From contig CASEYJ010000002.1 in the NCBI GenBank assembly GCA_949292175.1, forward strand, positions 1 to 58,681: a stretch of DNA of 58,681 nucleotides, given 5' to 3'. Position numbers and translations under genes: made by a program. Source of the stretch: an uncultured bacterium. GTDB taxonomy: Bacteria > Cyanobacteriota > Vampirovibrionia > Gastranaerophilales > Gastranaerophilaceae. Below, piece after piece: positions 44,665 through 54,566 of this stretch (the stretch's first letter is position 1; the number at the start of each line of letters is the position of its first letter). The notes below the pieces were generated by a model, which searched no databases, was not told the origin of the DNA, and saw only the letters and a program-made list of their open reading frames with translations.

Positions 44665-46048
44665 TATTCTCTCCTAGAAATTTGACTAGTTCTGGATTTG
44701 AAATCAATATATTTTTATTCTTCTTATTGGCACATCTTATAATAAAAGCAAACTCTTCGCAATTTTTTAAATATAAAGAATATGGAATTATTCTTTTATG
44801 CAAATATCTCAGTTCGATTTTTTTGTAAAAGTGACTCGGGAAAATTTTATACTTTTTTAAGTCTTGTAAGATTTCATACATTTCTTTATATACTGAATTT
44901 TTCACAAATTGTTTGTAGTTACCATTTGAATTAGTAATGACAAATAATTCGTCTTTATCCATATTATGCACAAACTGAAGTTTATTAGACCTTAGATTTC
45001 GTTTTATAACATAGTTTTTCCCAAGTAGTGTTATAACTTTCATTCTAATATTATTTTCTTCTTTGTTTGATACTGTGAATATTGTTTTTAACGGTTGTAA
45101 AAATTTAGGTATAAATTTAAAGTAGAAAGAAGGTATATCTTTATAATATTTAAAATATTTGTAAATATATTTCAAATTGATTATAAAACTATTGGACCTC
45201 CTAAAGCGAATGTACTTTATGTATTCCGATAAAAGTTTTTTTCTATACCAATCAAACACTTTACTTGAATACCCCAAGTTATTTGCAAAACTATAAGTCC
45301 ACAAATTGTTGAAATAGATTCTTGGTCCATCAACATTATTAAGCCATTTTTGCACTCCTACTCTATCAATTACGATAGGAGCTTTATCTGCAAAAAGATA
45401 ACAATTTTGATGTTTTTGGGCTATATAAAGTAAAATATAAAGATGAATCCAATCGGTTTTATAAAAGCTTTGAAGATTAGGAATTTCTTTAAAATATTCT
45501 GACCTAAATACTAAATTAGTGTTTGGCCAAGCTCTATCTTCTATGTCAATAATAAAATTATCAGAATCGTTTACATAATGCTTGTCTTCTGTATAAAAAT
45601 AAGTATTTAAATGTTGTCTAAAAACAATTTGGTCAAAATAATCTTGTCTTAAATAGCTATTAGACAATACCGCAACAGATATGTCTTGATTTTGTTTTAG
45701 GACATCATATAATCTTTTTAAGCCGGAAGGACTATAAAAATCATCATCTCCGAAAAGATGAATAAAACGCCCTTTGGCAAGACTACAAAGTTTCATAACA
45801 TTCCCATCATAACCAAGGTTTTTATCATTTCGAGAATATCTTACTATATCAGGATATGTTTCCACGTATTTTTGCATTATTTCAGGGATATTATCAGTAG
45901 AACAATTATCAGATACAACAATTTCTACTCCAGATAAGTCAAATTTCTTAATCTGTTCAATTATAATATCAATATTATGTCCTATGTACTTTGCCCCATT
46001 ATATGTAGGAATACAAATAGACAAAAGTTTTTTATTCTTCAGAAACAT
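44651..46048 (-). CDS. Family 2 glycosyltransferase with long C-terminal region
   Basis: 465 residues from the ATG at 46048, preceded by AGAAGGAAA. GT-A domain: SICIPTYNGAKYI (about 10-22), VSDNCSTDN, and the metal-binding FGDDDFYSP (about 105). The C-terminal 220 residues are basic and Tyr/Lys-rich with no recognised catalytic motif, and may associate with the membrane or acceptor. It overlaps the preceding GT gene by 17 nt, tight operonic packing. Confidence 0.88.
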   Translation of the reverse strand: MFLKNKKLLSICIPTYNGAKYIGHNIDIIIEQIKKFDLSGVEIVVSDNCSTDNIPEIMQKYVETYPDIVRYSRNDKNLGYDGNVMKLCSLAKGRFIHLFGDDDFYSPSGLKRLYDVLKQNQDISVAVLSNSYLRQDYFDQIVFRQHLNTYFYTEDKHYVNDSDNFIIDIEDRAWPNTNLVFRSEYFKEIPNLQSFYKTDWIHLYILLYIAQKHQNCYLFADKAPIVIDRVGVQKWLNNVDGPRIYFNNLWTYSFANNLGYSSKVFDWYRKKLLSEYIKYIRFRRSNSFIINLKYIYKYFKYYKDIPSFYFKFIPKFLQPLKTIFTVSNKEENNIRMKVITLLGKNYVIKRNLRSNKLQFVHNMDKDELFVITNSNGNYKQFVKNSVYKEMYEILQDLKKYKIFPSHFYKKIELRYLHKRIIPYSLYLKNCEEFAFIIRCANKKNKNILISNPELVKFLGENNDKE

Positions 46049-47021
46049 GATAAAATTTCCTTCTATAATAATTTGCACGACTAATAATAAATTTATTTAA
46101 AAGATCAATAAAAAGCTTATTCGAAAAAAACTTTTTATACAAAGGATTAAAAATACAATCCTTAGTAATAGACATATTATCTAACAATACACCTGAACTA
46201 TTAAACTCTTTCCAAGACATATATAAATTTATTTTTGACCATTTATATAAAAAATACATAAAATTCCACAACAACGGCATTGTTAGAAAATGTCCTTGCA
46301 TTTTACCTTTCAAATACTCTATTACATTTTTAACTTGATAATCAAATGGGCCTGTTTTATAATTTGTCGAATCAGATCCTCCATGAATTCGATATCTTAT
46401 GCCAAAACCATTAATAACTGCCGTAGCACCCATTGTCGCGATATCTTGCAAAAAACATATATCATGTAATTTCCCAAATTTTTCTGGTTGATATTTTGCC
46501 TTTTTATAGACAGATGTTTTATATATACAAGTTGGGAAATTTGGACGACTTACTAATAATTGAAAATAAGGTGCATTTTGTGTAGAATATAATAAATAAC
46601 TCTTATCAATCTTAGACCAGTTATTATTATCGATATTATAGAGGACCTCTGCACCACTGGAAACCATGACTAAATCATCATATCGATTAAACAAATTCAT
46701 TGCAGTCTCTATATATTCAGGATTTATTGCATCATCATCCGCGAAAACTGCCGTATACTCATTTTCTGCCAAATCTTGAGAACGTTTAAAATTACCAACA
46801 TTACCCAAATTCTTTTCATGAGTGATGACAGTAATATTTCTTTTTGGATATTTTTTCTTTACTTCTTCTATAACTTCAAGGGTATTATCAGTACTGCAAT
46901 TATTCAAAACCTTTATATTAAAACCATCAGCAGTTTGAGTACAGAGACTATCAAGCATTATACGTAAATATTCAGCTCTATTATATGTTAATACAAATAC
47001 ATCTAAATTCTTATATTCCAC
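46032..47021 (-). CDS. Family 2 glycosyltransferase, GTG start
   Basis: 329 residues. The start is taken as GTG at 47021 because AGGAGG lies 6 nt upstream, while the ATG at 47045 has no ribosome site and would put that site inside the gene. GT-A features: VFVLTYNRAEYLR, LNNCSTDNT and the DxD-like VFADDDAINPEY. The C-terminus is helical and basic. Sequence layout is close to the 53526 GT, suggesting duplication within the cluster. Confidence 0.88.
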   Translation of the reverse strand: MEYKNLDVFVLTYNRAEYLRIMLDSLCTQTADGFNIKVLNNCSTDNTLEVIEEVKKKYPKRNITVITHEKNLGNVGNFKRSQDLAENEYTAVFADDDAINPEYIETAMNLFNRYDDLVMVSSGAEVLYNIDNNNWSKIDKSYLLYSTQNAPYFQLLVSRPNFPTCIYKTSVYKKAKYQPEKFGKLHDICFLQDIATMGATAVINGFGIRYRIHGGSDSTNYKTGPFDYQVKNVIEYLKGKMQGHFLTMPLLWNFMYFLYKWSKINLYMSWKEFNSSGVLLDNMSITKDCIFNPLYKKFFSNKLFIDLLNKFIISRANYYRRKFYHVSEE

Positions 47022-47865
47022 AGTAAGCCTCCTTGCTACACTCATAAAATTTTCTCATTCCTTCTTCATAAGAAGTGAAAGAAAAATCTTTTATAGTACT
47101 CAATAATTTGGCATTGTCACCGGTATATTCTCTATTCATTCCAGGGTTTTTAACAATTATTTCAGATTTATAATCTGAAAAATCATTTACTATTTTGGCC
47201 AAATCAACAATTTCAATACTCTCGGTTGGAGTTACATTAATAAATTTTTCATTTGTAGGATTATTAACAAAATACTCTACAACCTTACAAAAATCGTCTA
47301 TGTATAAAAAATCAAATTTCACATTTTGGTTTAATACAATAGGTTCTTTTGATATGTTTGAATTCACAATACAAGAAGTAACTCTTGATTTGTCTTCTCT
47401 TGAACCGTAAATTCCGAATAATCTTAGATTTAAGATATTTTCCCTTTCTTCTATCATTTTTGAAATAAGATATTTCGAATATCCGTAAGGGTCTTTTGGA
47501 ATAGATTTACCAAAATCGCTTTCTTTAATTTTACAAAGCGGACGACTTTTATCATACTCGGCGCCAGATCCTATTGTAATCATTGGACGATTTTTTGATG
47601 TTAGTTCTGCGAGGTTAGTAAACATTTCTATATTTGGCTTTGCAACATCATCGATAGTTGCATCAGGGGATATTCTCACACCACAAGAAGCTGAATGAAT
47701 TATATATTCGATGTTATTATCTTCTACGTATTTTTTTACAGCCTCTTTGTCTAACAAATTTAGCTGAAAACTTCTTGGCATAAATAAATTAAATTTGCCC
47801 TCTAAAGTTTCCTTTATATGAGAACCGATAAACCCTCCAGATCCTGTTAATAATATATTTTTCAT
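47011..47865 (-). CDS. SDR-family nucleotide-sugar epimerase/reductase
   Basis: 284 residues of extended SDR fold. The NAD(P) motif LLTGSGGFIGSHI is at residues 5-17. Catalytic Ser in TIGSGAEY and YxxxK in YGYSKYL (about 126-132) are intact. By position in an RfbF/G/H operon it is expected to reduce the 4-keto group of the CDP-sugar (as RfbJ/RfbS do) or a side-chain carbonyl (as YerF does). It overlaps the next GT by 11 nt. Confidence 0.88.
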   Translation of the reverse strand: MKNILLTGSGGFIGSHIKETLEGKFNLFMPRSFQLNLLDKEAVKKYVEDNNIEYIIHSASCGVRISPDATIDDVAKPNIEMFTNLAELTSKNRPMITIGSGAEYDKSRPLCKIKESDFGKSIPKDPYGYSKYLISKMIEERENILNLRLFGIYGSREDKSRVTSCIVNSNISKEPIVLNQNVKFDFLYIDDFCKVVEYFVNNPTNEKFINVTPTESIEIVDLAKIVNDFSDYKSEIIVKNPGMNREYTGDNAKLLSTIKDFSFTSYEEGMRKFYECSKEAYCGI

Positions 47866-47868
47866 TTT

Positions 47869-48591
47869 TTATCTCTCCCAATCAATCTTTCTCTTTATAA
47901 CACGGGCAGGATTGCCTCCAATAGATGTGTTTTCTTCCGTAAATATTTTTGTGACTACACTTCCTGCTCCAACTATGGTATCATTTGGGATACAACTCCC
48001 TTTTAAAATATTTACACCATGACAAATCCATACATGATTACCTATTTTAAGAGAATTCTTTGGCTTATTAATTAAATTCATAGTCCCTTTATCAAAAATT
48101 TTATGCCCATCATGTGCATAAATGGATATTCTACGCGAAAATAAGCAATTATCACCAATTTCTAAACTTGTATTTTTACCACCACCAACAAATATTTGTA
48201 AATCCTCAGTATTAGAAAAATTATTACCTATATTTACTGTAATTTTATCTTCAGGAGCATCACTTCCGCAAAAAACACCATAAACTTTATTGAATAAACA
48301 ATTATTTCCAATGTTGACAACAACATTATCACCCCATATTTCTATATGAGTGTTAATTAAATTTATATTTTCTCCAATTTCAATACTATTATTGTTACCC
48401 TTAATAATGATCAAGCTATTTTTGCAACTTATCTGATTACTTGATTTGTGCTTGAATATATTATTTTTTCCTAGATTAACTACTTTTAAACCATCTATAT
48501 ACTTCTTTCTTTTATGGAAAGAAATTTTTATAAATCCAAATATTTTAAAGCATCTTCTATCTCCAATTTTATCGTATCTTAATAGCTTCAT
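47869..48591 (-). CDS. Left-handed beta-helix acyltransferase
   Basis: 240 residues with hexapeptide repeats (SIEIGENINL, VVNIGNNCLF, SLEIGDNCLF, SLKIGNHVWI) and the O-acetyltransferase active-site region YAHDGHKIF, followed by GNHVWICHGVNILKG and IGGNPARVIKR. It probably O- or N-acetylates a sugar of the surface glycan from acetyl-CoA. The gene starts 3 nt after the transketolase C-half stop. Confidence 0.9.
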   Translation of the reverse strand: MKLLRYDKIGDRRCFKIFGFIKISFHKRKKYIDGLKVVNLGKNNIFKHKSSNQISCKNSLIIIKGNNNSIEIGENINLINTHIEIWGDNVVVNIGNNCLFNKVYGVFCGSDAPEDKITVNIGNNFSNTEDLQIFVGGGKNTSLEIGDNCLFSRRISIYAHDGHKIFDKGTMNLINKPKNSLKIGNHVWICHGVNILKGSCIPNDTIVGAGSVVTKIFTEENTSIGGNPARVIKRKIDWER

Positions 48592-48594
48592 TCT

Positions 48595-49482
48595 TTAATA
48601 TTCCTCTCCAAAATATAATCCGAATTGTTCTTTAATGTATTTTTGACTGCCTATATAGTGTGAAAATGTGTCAGGAATACCTATCCTTTTGAATTTTACA
48701 CCTTTTCCACTTTCAGCAATTACTTCGGCAACAGCACTGCCTAAACCACCGATTATACTGTGTTCTTCAAGAGTATGAATTTCTACTCCATCGTTTACTA
48801 ATTTTTCAATAACAGTCTTATCGATAGGTTTTACTGTGTGCATACTGATTAAATAAGGGTTTCTGCCTTCAGCTTCCAATTTTTTACAGTAACCTGCAGC
48901 ATCAGGTAACATATTACTTGTTGAAATTACAGCAATATCTTTCCCTTCTTGTATGATAGAAGCTTTTCCTATCTCAATTTTGTTGTTATCAAAAATACCT
49001 CTATTGTGACGACCTATTCTTATGTACATAGGCCCCTTATTTTCAATAGATTGACGAACAATTTGTTCCGCTTCGTTGTTATCCCCTGGACAACATACAG
49101 TCATATTAGGTAATGTTCTCATCAAAGAAATGTCTTCAATAGCATGGTGTGTAGCTCCAGCTGTTCCGTATGTAAAACCTGCACCAATACCTATTAATTT
49201 TACGTTTGTATTCATATAAGCAACATCTAAACGGACTTGTTCAAATGCTCTTTCTACCAAAAATGGAATAATTGTATAAACATAAGGTTTTTTACCTGCA
49301 AGTGCAAGTCCTGCGGCTAAAGATATTGCATTTTGTTCTGCAATTCCGCAATTAATTGAACGTTCCGGAAACTCCTCAAAAAACGGTTCAAGAACTGAGA
49401 AACCCATATCCGGAGTAATTAAGACAATGTCTTTGTCTTTTCTTGCAAGGTCAATCAATGTATTTATAAAAGTCTTTCTCAT
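48595..49482 (-). CDS. Transketolase-like protein, C-terminal (pyrimidine) half
   Basis: 295 residues carrying the pyrimidine-binding and C-terminal domains of transketolase. INCGIAEQNAISLAAGLALAG (about residues 42-62, in two parts NCGIAEQN and AISLAAGLALAG) contains the conserved Glu that activates thiamine diphosphate. The TYGTAGATHHAIEDISLMR block follows. It works with the adjacent N-terminal half, to which it is coupled by TAATG. Split transketolases are known in archaea and some bacteria. Inside this operon the pair is likely specialised for sugar-branch formation rather than the pentose-phosphate pathway. Confidence 0.9.
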   Translation of the reverse strand: MRKTFINTLIDLARKDKDIVLITPDMGFSVLEPFFEEFPERSINCGIAEQNAISLAAGLALAGKKPYVYTIIPFLVERAFEQVRLDVAYMNTNVKLIGIGAGFTYGTAGATHHAIEDISLMRTLPNMTVCCPGDNNEAEQIVRQSIENKGPMYIRIGRHNRGIFDNNKIEIGKASIIQEGKDIAVISTSNMLPDAAGYCKKLEAEGRNPYLISMHTVKPIDKTVIEKLVNDGVEIHTLEEHSIIGGLGSAVAEVIAESGKGVKFKRIGIPDTFSHYIGSQKYIKEQFGLYFGEEY

Positions 49483-50279
49483 TAGTACTTCTCCTCAAGT
49501 TCAGCTAATGCAATCTCTAATTGCTCATCATTAGGTGATTTGTAGTGCCATTCAAGTTTATTTTCCATAAATGAAACACCCTTACCTTTTGTTGTGTCAG
49601 CAATAATTGCAACAGGTTTATCACTTTTGTGAGTTAACGCTGTTTTTAATTCATTAAGATCATTGCCATCTATTACTAATGTATCGAATCCAAAAGACTG
49701 TACTCGTTGTGCAATATTTGTTTGATCTATAACTTCATTTGTAGCTCCAAAACCTTGGAATTTATTATAATCAATTATAAATACGAAATTATCCAGCTTG
49801 TGTGTAGAAGCAAACATCAAAGCTTCCCATACTGAGCCCTCGTTACATTCTCCATCTCCACATATCACAAAGACTCTGCCTGAGTTTTTATCCATTTTTT
49901 TGGCAAGGGCAAAACCTGTACCCAAAGAAGGACCATGGCCTAATGAGCCGGAAGAAACTTCAAAAAATGGAGATTTTTCCTTGTCTATGTGACAAGGAAG
50001 AGAACCTCCATCAATTGAATAATTTTCAATATACTCTTTTGAGAGTAATCCTTTATGATATAAAACAGAATATAAAGCTGCACTTGAATGGCCTTTACTC
50101 AAGATAATTATATCTCTATCTGGAGATGTTATGTTATCTTTATTGATATTTGCCACATCAAAGTACAAAGTATACAATATGTCGACTACACTCATTGCAG
50201 CTCCTACGTGTGATACTTTCGCTTTATGTACCATTTTTACGATGGTTTTTCTTATTTCTCTTAATGTTGAATTTTTCAT
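49482..50279 (-). CDS. Transketolase-like protein, N-terminal (TPP) half
   Basis: 265 residues. It contains the thiamine-diphosphate/Mg motif GDGECNEGSVWEA (about residues 141-153, ending at the conserved Asn region DYNKFQGFG), SKGHSSAALY and SGSLGHGPS, all typical of the transketolase PP domain. The AGGTGAG ribosome site is 10 nt after the rfbH stop. It pairs with the downstream C-terminal half. Confidence 0.9.
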   Translation of the reverse strand: MKNSTLREIRKTIVKMVHKAKVSHVGAAMSVVDILYTLYFDVANINKDNITSPDRDIIILSKGHSSAALYSVLYHKGLLSKEYIENYSIDGGSLPCHIDKEKSPFFEVSSGSLGHGPSLGTGFALAKKMDKNSGRVFVICGDGECNEGSVWEALMFASTHKLDNFVFIIDYNKFQGFGATNEVIDQTNIAQRVQSFGFDTLVIDGNDLNELKTALTHKSDKPVAIIADTTKGKGVSFMENKLEWHYKSPNDEQLEIALAELEEKY

Positions 50280-50289
50280 TATTTCTCAC

Positions 50290-51669
50290 CTATTTCCCAG
50301 CAACAGTACAAGTGTTAGATACTTTGCTATTAATAAATTCAATGATAGTTCCTGCTATTCTATCGATTTCTTCATCTCCTAATGCAGGGAATGTTCCTAC
50401 CCAGAATGTATTATTCATAATAAAGTCTGTATTAGGTAACAATTTATAATGTTCATCAGTCAATTCTTTTGAATTGATTAATTTTGAATTACCAATTCTT
50501 AAATCAACATCATTATCAACTATCATTGGTTGTCTTAAAATATTACCAGCAAATAATTGGCGGGTACCTACTTTATGACTTTCTAGGTATTCAACCATTT
50601 CTTGTTTAGTAAATGGTGCATTTTCCTTTACAGAAATCAAATAACCAAACCAAGAAGGTTTTACGCCTTCATTAATTTTTGGAAGAATCAAATATTCACT
50701 CATCTTAGATAATTTTTCAGTCAAGCGAGCTGCATTATGAGTTCTAATTCCAATAAACTTATCTAATTTATCAATTTGAGAACAACCTAAAGCTGCTTGC
50801 CAGTCAGTAATCTTTAAGTTAAATCCGATGTGAGAATATGTATATTTGTGATCATATCCAAATGGAAGATTACCCAACTGTTGAGAGAATCTCTTTCCGC
50901 AAATTCCATCACGTCCTGGAGGGCAGCAACAATCTCTTCCCCAATCTCTAAATGACATTATAATTTTATACAATTGAGAGTCATTTGTTACAACAGCACC
51001 GCCTTCTCCCATTGTCAAGTGGTGAGCAGGATAGAAGCTGAAGGTTCCGATATGACCGATTGTTCCTATTTTCTTACCTTTATATTCTCCGCCCAAAGCG
51101 TCACAACTATCTTCAATCACCCAAAGGTTGTATTTTTCAGCAAGAGCCATAATCTTATCTAAATCATAGCTGTTACCTAGTGTGTGAGCCAAGAAGATAG
51201 CTTTTGTTTTTGGAGTAATAGCTTCTTCTATTTTGTCAGCATCAATGTTATAAGTTCCGATTTCACAATCAACAAATACCGGAACCATTCCGTGTTGGAT
51301 AATTGGGTTTATTGTTGTAGGGAAACCTGCAGCTACAGAGATAACTTCATCTCCCTTTTTCAAAGCTCTATCACCTAACTTATGAGATGTCAAAGCTGAA
51401 AATGCAAGTAAATTAGCGCTTGAGCCTGAATTAGTTGAAAGCGCATATCTTACGCCTAAATATTTTGCAAATTTAGATTCGAATTCTTTGTTAAATCTTC
51501 CCGCAGTCAACCACATGTCTAAAGAAGCATCTATCATATTTAATAATTCTTCTTCACCCAAAAGTTTTCCGCTTGGCGGAATATAATCAAATTCTCTTTT
51601 CTTACCATACACTGCGTTATAGTATTCTTTTGCAGCTTCTTTTACTTTATTGCGTAATTCTTGTTCCAC
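50290..51669 (-). CDS. rfbH: CDP-4-dehydro-6-deoxyglucose 3-dehydrase (E1)
   Basis: 459 residues from a GTG with GAGGAG upstream. PMP-dependent [2Fe-2S] enzyme that removes the C3 hydroxyl of CDP-4-keto-6-deoxyglucose. The aminotransferase-fold Lys is replaced by His in FYPAHHLTMGEGG, the hallmark of E1. The Fe-S cysteines are in RDCCCPPGRDGICGKRF. It is the committing step to 3,6-dideoxyhexoses. A dedicated E3 reductase (AscD/DdhD) is absent here and must be elsewhere. It overlaps rfbG by 28 nt. Confidence 0.95.
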   Translation of the reverse strand: MEQELRNKVKEAAKEYYNAVYGKKREFDYIPPSGKLLGEEELLNMIDASLDMWLTAGRFNKEFESKFAKYLGVRYALSTNSGSSANLLAFSALTSHKLGDRALKKGDEVISVAAGFPTTINPIIQHGMVPVFVDCEIGTYNIDADKIEEAITPKTKAIFLAHTLGNSYDLDKIMALAEKYNLWVIEDSCDALGGEYKGKKIGTIGHIGTFSFYPAHHLTMGEGGAVVTNDSQLYKIIMSFRDWGRDCCCPPGRDGICGKRFSQQLGNLPFGYDHKYTYSHIGFNLKITDWQAALGCSQIDKLDKFIGIRTHNAARLTEKLSKMSEYLILPKINEGVKPSWFGYLISVKENAPFTKQEMVEYLESHKVGTRQLFAGNILRQPMIVDNDVDLRIGNSKLINSKELTDEHYKLLPNTDFIMNNTFWVGTFPALGDEEIDRIAGTIIEFINSKVSNTCTVAGK

Positions 51670-52730
51670 TTTATATTCTCCTCATATTCTTGTATTTGTT
51701 CCATTGTATAATTGTACATATCTGTATCTTGTGCATAAAAATGTTTATACCAATCAACAGTTCTAGCTATTGCAACATCTGCAGTGTAAGTCGGAGTCCA
51801 ACCTAAAACTTTTGCAGCTTTTTCGATGTTTAACATTAAAAGATTTGCTTCATGCAAATTATCTCTTTTGTGGACAACAACTTCACCTTTGCCGTAGTTG
51901 TCAACGACTTTTTGAGCAACTTCAGCTACTCTTAAAACGCTTTCTTCGTTAGGACCAAAGTTAAAACCATCAGCATATTTTTTGCCTTCTTCTAATAGTT
52001 TTTGTCCTAATAACAAATATCCTGATAATGGTTCCATAACGTGTTGCCAAGGTCTAACAGCCACAGGATTCCTGATTTCTATTTTTTGCTCAGCGTTAAT
52101 GTATCTGACACAATCAGGAATTAGTCTGTCTAATGCCCAATCGCCACCTCCGATGACATTTCCTGCTCTCGCGGTAGCCATTGCATAGCCTTCTTCATCT
52201 TGTAAAAATGAACGTCTGAATGATGAAGACATAATTTCAACGCAACCTTTTGAAGATGAGTACATATCATACCCACCCATTGGCTCGTCTTCTTTATAAC
52301 CACGATTTACTTCTTTGTTTTCATAACATTTGTCTGTTGTAATATTTACAAATGCCTTAACGGATTGACATTTTTTTGCCGCTAATAAAACGTTTAATGT
52401 ACCAATGACATTTGTCTGATATGTCAAAAGCGGTTCTGAATATGACAATCTTACAAGAGGCTGTGCCGCTAAATGAAAGACTATATCCGGCTGAAATTCT
52501 ATCATTGCCTGCTCAAGTTTTTCACTGTCTAAAATGTTTCCGATTACAGACTTTGATATTTTCTTTTCTATATTAAGAGCCTCAAACATTGATGGTGAAG
52601 TGTTTGGTTCTAATGAATATCCCAATACTTCAGCTCCTAGTTTAGTTAACCATAGTGCCAGCCAGCTTCCTTTAAATCCGGTGTGGCCTGTCAAAAATAC
52701 TCTTTTACCTTTATAAATGTTATTAAACAT
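51642..52730 (-). CDS. rfbG: CDP-glucose 4,6-dehydratase
   Basis: 362 residues of extended SDR fold. NAD motif LTGHTGFKGSWL (about residues 13-24), catalytic Thr-Asp-Lys-Cys in NITTDKCYEN and YxxxK in YSSSKGC. It converts CDP-glucose to CDP-4-keto-6-deoxyglucose. It overlaps rfbF by 8 nt and rfbH by 28 nt, which implies tightly coupled translation. Confidence 0.95.
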   Translation of the reverse strand: MFNNIYKGKRVFLTGHTGFKGSWLALWLTKLGAEVLGYSLEPNTSPSMFEALNIEKKISKSVIGNILDSEKLEQAMIEFQPDIVFHLAAQPLVRLSYSEPLLTYQTNVIGTLNVLLAAKKCQSVKAFVNITTDKCYENKEVNRGYKEDEPMGGYDMYSSSKGCVEIMSSSFRRSFLQDEEGYAMATARAGNVIGGGDWALDRLIPDCVRYINAEQKIEIRNPVAVRPWQHVMEPLSGYLLLGQKLLEEGKKYADGFNFGPNEESVLRVAEVAQKVVDNYGKGEVVVHKRDNLHEANLLMLNIEKAAKVLGWTPTYTADVAIARTVDWYKHFYAQDTDMYNYTMEQIQEYEENIKWNKNYAIK

Positions 52731-53526
52731 TAGCCACCTCTTTTTTATTTAACCATTGTGCCCAAGGAGCTCTGTCTTCTTCCCACATTGCTGTTAAATC
52801 CATTTTATCTTTGAGCGTATCCATAGGTTTCCAAAAACCATCATGTTTGTACGCGCATAACTGACCATCTTCAGCCAGATTTTCTAAAGGTTCACGTTCA
52901 AAAATAACTTTATTATGTGAGCCGTCTATATAATCAAATATCTCAGGTTCACAGACAAAGAATCCACCATTTACCCAAGCTCCATCGCCTTTAGGTTTTT
53001 CTTTGAACGATATTATATCGTTTGATGGTGACAAGTTCAACGCTCCAAACTTACCTGATGGCTGAACTGCTGTCATTGTCAAATATTTACCCTTTGATTC
53101 GTGATATTTTATTAGTTCTTTTATATTAACATCTGATACCCCATCTCCATAAGTTAACATAAATCGTTCGTTGCCAATGTATTCTTGAGCTTTTTTTATT
53201 CTGCTGCCTGTCATAGTGTCAAGACCTGTGTATAACATTGTAACTTTCCAAGGTTCTGTCTGAATTCTATGAATATCAACAGTATTATTAAGCATATCAA
53301 CTGTTATGTCTGAATATTGCTGATAGTAGTGTACAAAATAATCTTTTATGACATGAGATTTATATCCTGTTAAGATTATAAAATCGTTGAATCCATAATA
53401 TGAATAGGATTTCATAATATGCCATAATATTGGTTTCCCGCCAATCGCAACCATTGGTTTTGGAATTAGCTTAGTTTCTTCTGATAGGCGAGTCCCTAAT
53501 CCGCCTGCTAAAATAACAACTTTCAC
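52723..53526 (-). CDS. rfbF: Glucose-1-phosphate cytidylyltransferase
   Basis: 267 residues from a GTG with AAGGAGG 7 nt upstream. The nucleotidyltransferase motif is LAGGLGTRLSEET with KPMVAIGGKP (about residues 5-30), and YGDGVSDV carries the metal-binding Asp. It makes CDP-glucose from CTP and glucose-1-phosphate, the first step of the CDP-dideoxyhexose branch. The preceding GT gene stop overlaps the start (TAGTG). Confidence 0.96.
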   Translation of the reverse strand: MKVVILAGGLGTRLSEETKLIPKPMVAIGGKPILWHIMKSYSYYGFNDFIILTGYKSHVIKDYFVHYYQQYSDITVDMLNNTVDIHRIQTEPWKVTMLYTGLDTMTGSRIKKAQEYIGNERFMLTYGDGVSDVNIKELIKYHESKGKYLTMTAVQPSGKFGALNLSPSNDIISFKEKPKGDGAWVNGGFFVCEPEIFDYIDGSHNKVIFEREPLENLAEDGQLCAYKHDGFWKPMDTLKDKMDLTAMWEEDRAPWAQWLNKKEVANV

Positions 53527-54566
53527 TAACAGCCTCCTTTTATATTCTTTTTAATTTCAAATAATTTCGTATTCATTGTATTAAGTAATTTTATTTTATA
53601 TCTGGTAATAAATTGTTTGTTATCTTTACTAAAATATTCTTGTTTATATATAAAAATTATTCGATATAGGGTTAGAGATAACAAGCCATCGATTAAAAAT
53701 TTAATTTTATATATCCAAGGTAATAAATTGAATACACACAAATAAGCGTATAGGTCCTTTCTTGCTTCTGTCGGATGCCAGAAAAAGAATTGAGCCGAAG
53801 TTAACGATGAACAAAATCTATTGTGTGTAATTATATAATTTCTAATTTTAGGGTTTTTAATCATGTGGAGTGAATTTGCATATCCAGCAAGCCAGTTTGT
53901 ACTAGCTTGTAATGGATGTATTGAATCGTTGTATCCTCTGGTGTAGGTGTATTTTCCATTTTTATCAAGATTAGAACCCATTTGTACAATTGCCTTGTCG
54001 ACAATGTATATGTTTTTGTTTTCGTTAATTAACTTTGAAGATAGTGCAAGATGTGGAAATAAATTGCAGATATTAAACTCCATATTTCCCATGACAGTAT
54101 CATCAATGTTTGAACGTTTATAAATTACTCCAGGGAGAAATGTGGTTTGGATGAAAAGTTGGGCAATGTCATATTTTGGGCATTCATATGTTGCAACGAC
54201 TATTGCATCAGCTTCGTCTTTAATAGCATTCTCAACTTCTTGCCAAGAATCCCAACAGTAATCATCATTATCTGCTAATATCCAAACATATTCTTTTTCT
54301 GCTTTATAAAAAGCTTTAGTTATGTTTGCATTTCCGCCAATGTTATATTTGTTCTTGTAATATTTTAGGTTTGGATTATTTTGTTGATATTTTTGGACAA
54401 TAAGTGCAGTATTGTCCGTGGAATTGTTGTCCAAGATTTTTATTGTTGCATTCTTAATCGGAGATTCTTCTGCTAGCAATTGTTTTAATGTGTTGTCCAA
54501 AAATTCCGCTCTGTTATATGTAATTATAAAAATATCTAATTTTTCAGCTATCTTTTTATAATCCAA
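53526..54566 (-). CDS. Family 2 glycosyltransferase
   Basis: 346 residues. GT-A motifs: DIFIITYNRAEFLD (about 10-23), LDNNSTDNT and the metal site ILADNDDYCW (about 95). The C-terminal third is Tyr/Ile/Lys-rich and could be membrane-apposed. It overlaps the first operon gene by 11 nt and rfbF by 1 nt. Donor and acceptor cannot be read from sequence. Confidence 0.9.
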   Translation of the reverse strand: MDYKKIAEKLDIFIITYNRAEFLDNTLKQLLAEESPIKNATIKILDNNSTDNTALIVQKYQQNNPNLKYYKNKYNIGGNANITKAFYKAEKEYVWILADNDDYCWDSWQEVENAIKDEADAIVVATYECPKYDIAQLFIQTTFLPGVIYKRSNIDDTVMGNMEFNICNLFPHLALSSKLINENKNIYIVDKAIVQMGSNLDKNGKYTYTRGYNDSIHPLQASTNWLAGYANSLHMIKNPKIRNYIITHNRFCSSLTSAQFFFWHPTEARKDLYAYLCVFNLLPWIYKIKFLIDGLLSLTLYRIIFIYKQEYFSKDNKQFITRYKIKLLNTMNTKLFEIKKNIKGGC

